Shown here piece after piece: positions 31,505 through 34,057 of a stretch of 34,057 nucleotides of DNA (positions are counted from its first letter, which is position 1; each line of letters opens with the position of its first letter). Made by a program: the position numbers and the translations under genes. This DNA is from Nocardia nova NBRC 15556. GTDB taxonomy: Bacteria > Actinomycetota > Actinomycetes > Mycobacteriales > Mycobacteriaceae. Under the pieces are notes generated by a model. That model had not been told where the DNA came from, did not search any database, and saw only the letters and a list, made by a program, of their open reading frames with translations. Where the stretch lies: NCBI RefSeq assembly GCF_001613005.1, contig NZ_BDBN01000097.1, positions 1 through 34,057 on the forward strand, given 5' to 3'.

Positions 31505-31775
31505 ACACGATGACATCCTTGGCGGCGACCGGCAATTCGCTCTCTGTTCCGGGTGCCCCCTCATGAAAGGCGTCGCCCACTTCGTAGAAGGTTCGGAACG
31601 ACTCGCCATGTCGCGGCAAGTCGATTCCATTGGGGCGCAGGGACGTACGAACACTACAAGCGTGCAGACCTCGCGAGCGCGGGGAGTAGTTCGTTCAGTG
31701 GGTCCACCACCTGTGCGGCGGATAGTTGGCCGTGATGCCCCGCTGGACGTCCCCGATGATCAGTGCTGTATTCAC
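31505..31775 (-). pseudogene. frameshifted isochorismatase-family hydrolase remnant
   Basis: The start is probably GTG 31775, reading NTALIIGDVQRGITANYP, where DVQ carries the family's catalytic Asp. A second frame then gives AAQVVDPLNELLPALARSAR and a third gives DLPRHGESFRTFYEVGDAFH, EGAPGTESELPVAAK and DVIVSK. In cysteine-hydrolase (isochorismatase-like) proteins these blocks come in the same order. The part with the catalytic lysine onward and the nucleophilic Cys is missing or replaced by unrelated sequence. At least two frameshifts and a 3' truncation make this a pseudogene. Confidence 0.6.
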
Positions 31776-31959
31776 GATTGACCCATCTTGCCCCGACTTC
31801 GTGGGCGGGAGGCGGAAGGAACACGCCCGCGCATGCCGGGTTCTCGACGAGATTCTGGCGTGCGAGCTCTGTTTGTCGATAGTCGCCAGACTCATGGTGC
31901 TTGCTCCCCTGAGGCCTGAATCGCACCGGGATGTCCGGAGAACATCATCATCTCCGGAC

Positions 31960-32321
31960 TCACCGGGGCGGTTCAGTGCCGGTGGGATCGAGGGCCATGA
32001 TGGCGAGGTAGACGCATTTCAGTGCGGCCTGCTCGTTGGGAAGTGCCCGCGAGCACGGACCGCCCGACGAATGCGGGCGTTCACGCTCTCGATCGCGTTG
32101 GTCGAACACACCACTCGCCGGATCTCTGTGTCGAACGCCAGGAACGGCACGAACTCCGCCCCACGCGTTCTCCCAAAGCCGCACGATCGCAGGATATTTC
32201 GTCCCCCATTCCCACGGAACTCGCAGAATCGTTCCAGCGCAGCGGCTTCGGTGGGTGCGGAGTAGACCGGTTTCAACGCCGCCGCGATCGCCGGTCGGCG
32301 CTTGTCAAGCCGTTGTGTCAA
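31960..32321 (-). pseudogene. 3' remnant of an IS256-family transposase
   Basis: The C-terminal end of a mutator-type (IS256) transposase. One frame has RRPAIAAALKPVYSAPTEAA and FVPFLAFDTEIRRVVCSTN, then AIESVNARIRRAVRARGHFP, whose Glu in AIESVN is the third catalytic residue. Another frame supplies RLWENAW and the tail NEQAALKCVYLAIMALDPTG to a stop at 31960. The N-terminal two-thirds, with both catalytic Asp residues, is absent, and there are at least two frameshifts. No terminal repeats were identified. Confidence 0.8.
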
Positions 32322-32426
32322 GCCATCGTCGTTGTTTTACGCGCGATTACTACCGGAACCCCCGGATAGGAGGCCGGGAAACCGATAACTTCCGGCAACT
32401 CGGCGGCTATTGGGCAGTCCGCCGAT

Positions 32427-32873
32427 TCACGCTTCGACTCGCTTCCGTAAACCGTTGAGCGTGCTGTTCACCAGCCCTTTGATCACCCGCTTGCGGATGA
32501 AGCCGGGTAGCGGCAAGTTGTGGTGGATGGTCAACTGGTAGGTGACCGATGTGGTGTCCGGGCCGGCATCTTCGAGCTGGTACCGGCCTTCCTGACCGGT
32601 CTGCAATCGGCCTTCCACCATCGACCAGCTCATGCCGTCGTCACGATGCCGGTAGGTCAAGGTGTAGGTGTCGGTGCCGACCGTCGCCGACGCCTTGAAC
32701 CGGGCGGTCACCGGCAGCCCGGTCTGCTCGTCGACCTCGAGCACGTCGGCTTCGAGGATCTCTGGAATCCACTCCGGCTGATGTTGCAGGTCGCGGATGG
32801 TCTCGAGCACCCGCGCCACCGGCGCGTGCAGGCGGACGGTTACGGCGGCGCTGTCAGTGGGCACGGCGGCCAT
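32427..32873 (-). CDS. SRPBCC-family (polyketide cyclase/START-like) protein
   Basis: 148 residues with the helix-grip pattern VTVRLHAPVARVLETIRDLQHQPEW near the N-terminus, DTYTLTYRHRDDGMSWSMVEG in the sheet, and a C-terminal helix (PGFIRKRVIKGLVNSTLNGLRKRVEA). Such proteins bind hydrophobic ligands or act as cyclases or ATPase co-factors; the ligand is unknown. The start at ATG 32873 has only GGGG before it. A second ATG at 32920 has AGGAGAG upstream and reads MTDIDTGSEAVNDAG, but in another frame. The original start may have been there, with a one-base shift separating it from the rest. Confidence 0.85.
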   Translation of the reverse strand: MAAVPTDSAAVTVRLHAPVARVLETIRDLQHQPEWIPEILEADVLEVDEQTGLPVTARFKASATVGTDTYTLTYRHRDDGMSWSMVEGRLQTGQEGRYQLEDAGPDTTSVTYQLTIHHNLPLPGFIRKRVIKGLVNSTLNGLRKRVEA

Positions 32874-33014
32874 CCCCGGCGTCGTTCACTGCTTCGGATC
32901 CGGTATCGATGTCGGTCATGAGATCGGTCTCTCCTCGCGGTGGAGATGTCGGTGCTGCTCTGGCCGAGGGTGTCTGCTCGTGACAGTACTCTCACGTCGC
33001 GGCGCCGCCAGGGG

Positions 33015-33471
33015 TCATGTCCCGGCGGCTGTCGGGCCCTGATCGGACGCTGGTCGATCACGCGTTCGAACTGGCGTGAGCACGGGCTCGCCCGAGCCCC
33101 AGCTCCGGTCTCCGGTGATGCGGCGGTTCATCGCCCGCGCCATCCATCCGGCCTGCAACACCGCCCGCGCCGGAAATGGGCCGGAATGCCGTTGCTCGAC
33201 GGTCTCGATCCACAGCGCCAGCCAGCGCTGGAAGTGAGCGGCCGTGAGCGGATGCTGCTCGTGCAGGCGGAGGTGGACGGCGAGGGCGGCGGTAAGACTT
33301 GGTACCGAACAGCACCGTCTCCCAGAAGTCGCACATCACGGGCAGGTGCGATTCCAGACCGGCCTCGCGGAGTTCGGTGAACGGTTCCGCGAGCAGCTCA
33401 TCGGTCAGTGCCCGGCCGTAGAAAAAAGCCGTGTCCAGGCAGTGCCTGGACACGGCATCGAAGGCACACAT
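33015..33471 (-). pseudogene. group III truncated haemoglobin, frameshifted
   Basis: The first frame gives FFYGRALTDELLAEPFTELR, EAGLESHLPVMCDFWETVLF and GTKSYRR. The continuation ALAVHLRLHEQHPLTAAHFQ, RWLALWIETVEQRHSG and ARAMNRRITGD lies in another frame, with the shift near 33285, and ends at TGA 33015-33017. Joined, these match group III truncated haemoglobins (small O2/NO-binding haem proteins), including the Tyr of FYGRAL and His residues in VHLRLHEQHPL. The only candidate N-terminus (ATG 33471) runs through a perfect hairpin with a T-run, described separately. A single base insertion or deletion, or a sequencing error, would explain the shift. Confidence 0.8.
33422..33456 (-). terminator. 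classic intrinsic terminator (14-bp stem plus T6)
   Basis: GCCGTGTCCAGGCA (33428-33441) and TGCCTGGACACGGC (33443-33456) are exact reverse complements around one base, and on the minus strand the stem is followed directly by six T. It lies about 115 bases after the stop of the upstream minus-strand gene and would end its transcript. It also overlaps the first codons of the truncated-haemoglobin frame. Confidence 0.85.
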
Positions 33472-33484
33472 ACCCGATAAAAAG

Positions 33485-33502
33485 GTGTCCGGAGGGGGAC
33501 AC
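33485..33502. repeat. short GTGTCC/GGACAC inverted repeat
   Basis: GTGTCC-GGAGGG-GGACAC, 30 bases beyond the terminator. The same GTGTCC/GGACAC hexamers occur in the terminator stem. On the plus strand it is followed shortly by TTTT. It may be a second, weaker hairpin or a mobile-element end. Confidence 0.4.
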
Positions 33503-33571
33503 ATCGTTTTCGGCACCGCATTCTGCTGACCGGATCGGTCGCACCCCAGGGAACGCGTTACGGACGGTGAA

Positions 33572-34057
33572 TCAGCCGGTGCCGGAGGTGGGAGGTGTGC
33601 GGTACCAGGTTTGAACGTCGGAGAGGGTGGCGGCGGTCGCGTTGACCAGTGGTGCGCCGAATTGTTCGGTGTCGCCGGTGGCAATCACGAACCGGGCCGG
33701 CGCGGAGCCGGTGACAACGAGGGTGTAGGTGCCGGCCTGCGCGGCCGAGGCGGTGTCGGCGAGGGTTAGGTACGAGGTCTGGGTGAACGGTTCGAAGAAG
33801 GGGGCGCGCGCGGTGTTATCGAGAGTGGTCACGGCTCGGTCGGGGCCGAGGATCGACAGTCGGGGCAATTGCGGGACGGGTAGCTCGTTCTCGGGGGCCA
33901 GATCGGGAATGAGGAGCTGGGCATGGAAGGGCTCGCCTCTGGAGAGTTGGATGCGGACCGCGCGTGTGTCGCCGACCGCGCTGGTTCGGCCGTAGAAGGC
34001 GAACGAGACGGTTCCGATAGGGGCGAATGGACTCGTGTCGAGGGCGTCGACGGTGTC
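33572..34057 (-). CDS. uncharacterised protein, 5' end outside the window
   Basis: 161 residues are visible, open to the right edge and ending at TGA 33572-33574. The content is rich in small residues and predicted strands, for example SPFAPIGTVSFAFYGRTSAV, AVRIQLSRGEPFHAQLLIPD, EPFTQTSYLTLADTASAAQA and GTYTLVVTGSAPARFVIATG. The repeated strand pattern suggests a secreted or surface beta-sandwich domain. The start and any signal peptide lie outside the window. The strong terminator about 115 bases downstream probably ends its transcript. I do not recognise the family. Confidence 0.75.
   Translation of the reverse strand, partial: DTVDALDTSPFAPIGTVSFAFYGRTSAVGDTRAVRIQLSRGEPFHAQLLIPDLAPENELPVPQLPRLSILGPDRAVTTLDNTARAPFFEPFTQTSYLTLADTASAAQAGTYTLVVTGSAPARFVIATGDTEQFGAPLVNATAATLSDVQTWYRTPPTSGTG

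Noticed and set aside
33428..33502. GTGTCC repeats as the ends of an insertion sequence
   Set aside because: There is no transposase nearby and no matching partner end. The perfect stem with T6 is better explained as a terminator.
1..34057. CRISPR arrays, tRNA or rRNA genes, phage or conjugation genes
   Set aside because: No regularly spaced direct repeats, cloverleaf or rRNA-like sequence, or such proteins were seen by eye. A tRNAscan or Rfam run would confirm.

Overview
The window is high-GC DNA with strong G/C preference at third codon positions. Its proteins resemble mycobacterial ones: a DevS/DosT-type haem-GAF kinase, an Hrp1-type CBS protein, an MmcO-type multicopper oxidase and a Ddn-like F420 oxidoreductase. 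I infer a Nocardia-like actinomycete of the Mycobacteriales. No rRNA, tRNA or CRISPR array was seen.

Left part (1-4.0 kb), all genes on the minus strand: a MetE-like Zn methyltransferase-fold protein, a VIT-family Fe/Mn transporter, an HxlR repressor and a DUF6670-like protein. A repeated GGTTCGA motif lies upstream of both of the last two. Next (4.3-9.5 kb, plus strand) comes a cation-transport block: Kup (K+), then a soluble PRC-barrel/MgtE_N/CBS protein that overlaps by 4 bp the start of an NRAMP-like transporter. The transporter's metal-site motifs are altered (DPGN to DAGG, MPH to APW), which points to an NRMT-type Mg2+ carrier.

Middle part (9.9-24.7 kb): an island whose gene content parallels the M. 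tuberculosis DosR (dormancy) regulon. It holds archease-like, GNAT, amphi-Trp, slipin, Hsp20, tandem USP, class II ribonucleotide reductase, Hrp1-like and DevS-like sensor kinase genes, then a P1B-5 type metal ATPase with a C-terminal hemerythrin domain, a copper oxidase, an MDR oxidoreductase and a PNPOx-like protein. Partial matches to the 20-bp DosR box lie upstream of the hrp1-like, GNAT, hsp20 and PNPOx genes. No DosR response regulator is present in the window. A TACACCCC/GGGGTATA palindrome upstream of the copper oxidase looks like a CsoR-type operator.

Right part (25.4-34 kb): a Ddn-like gene whose stop codon overlaps the CTAG target of a decayed IS630-family element (28-bp terminal inverted repeats), a large HyuA-HyuB fusion (5-oxoprolinase family), and a decay zone with a frameshifted isochorismatase-like gene, an unrecognised fragment and an IS256-family transposase remnant. 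It ends with an SRPBCC protein, a frameshifted group III truncated haemoglobin with a terminator-like hairpin inside its 5' coding end, and a partial uncharacterised protein running off the right edge.

All family assignments come from reading motifs by eye. No database search was run.
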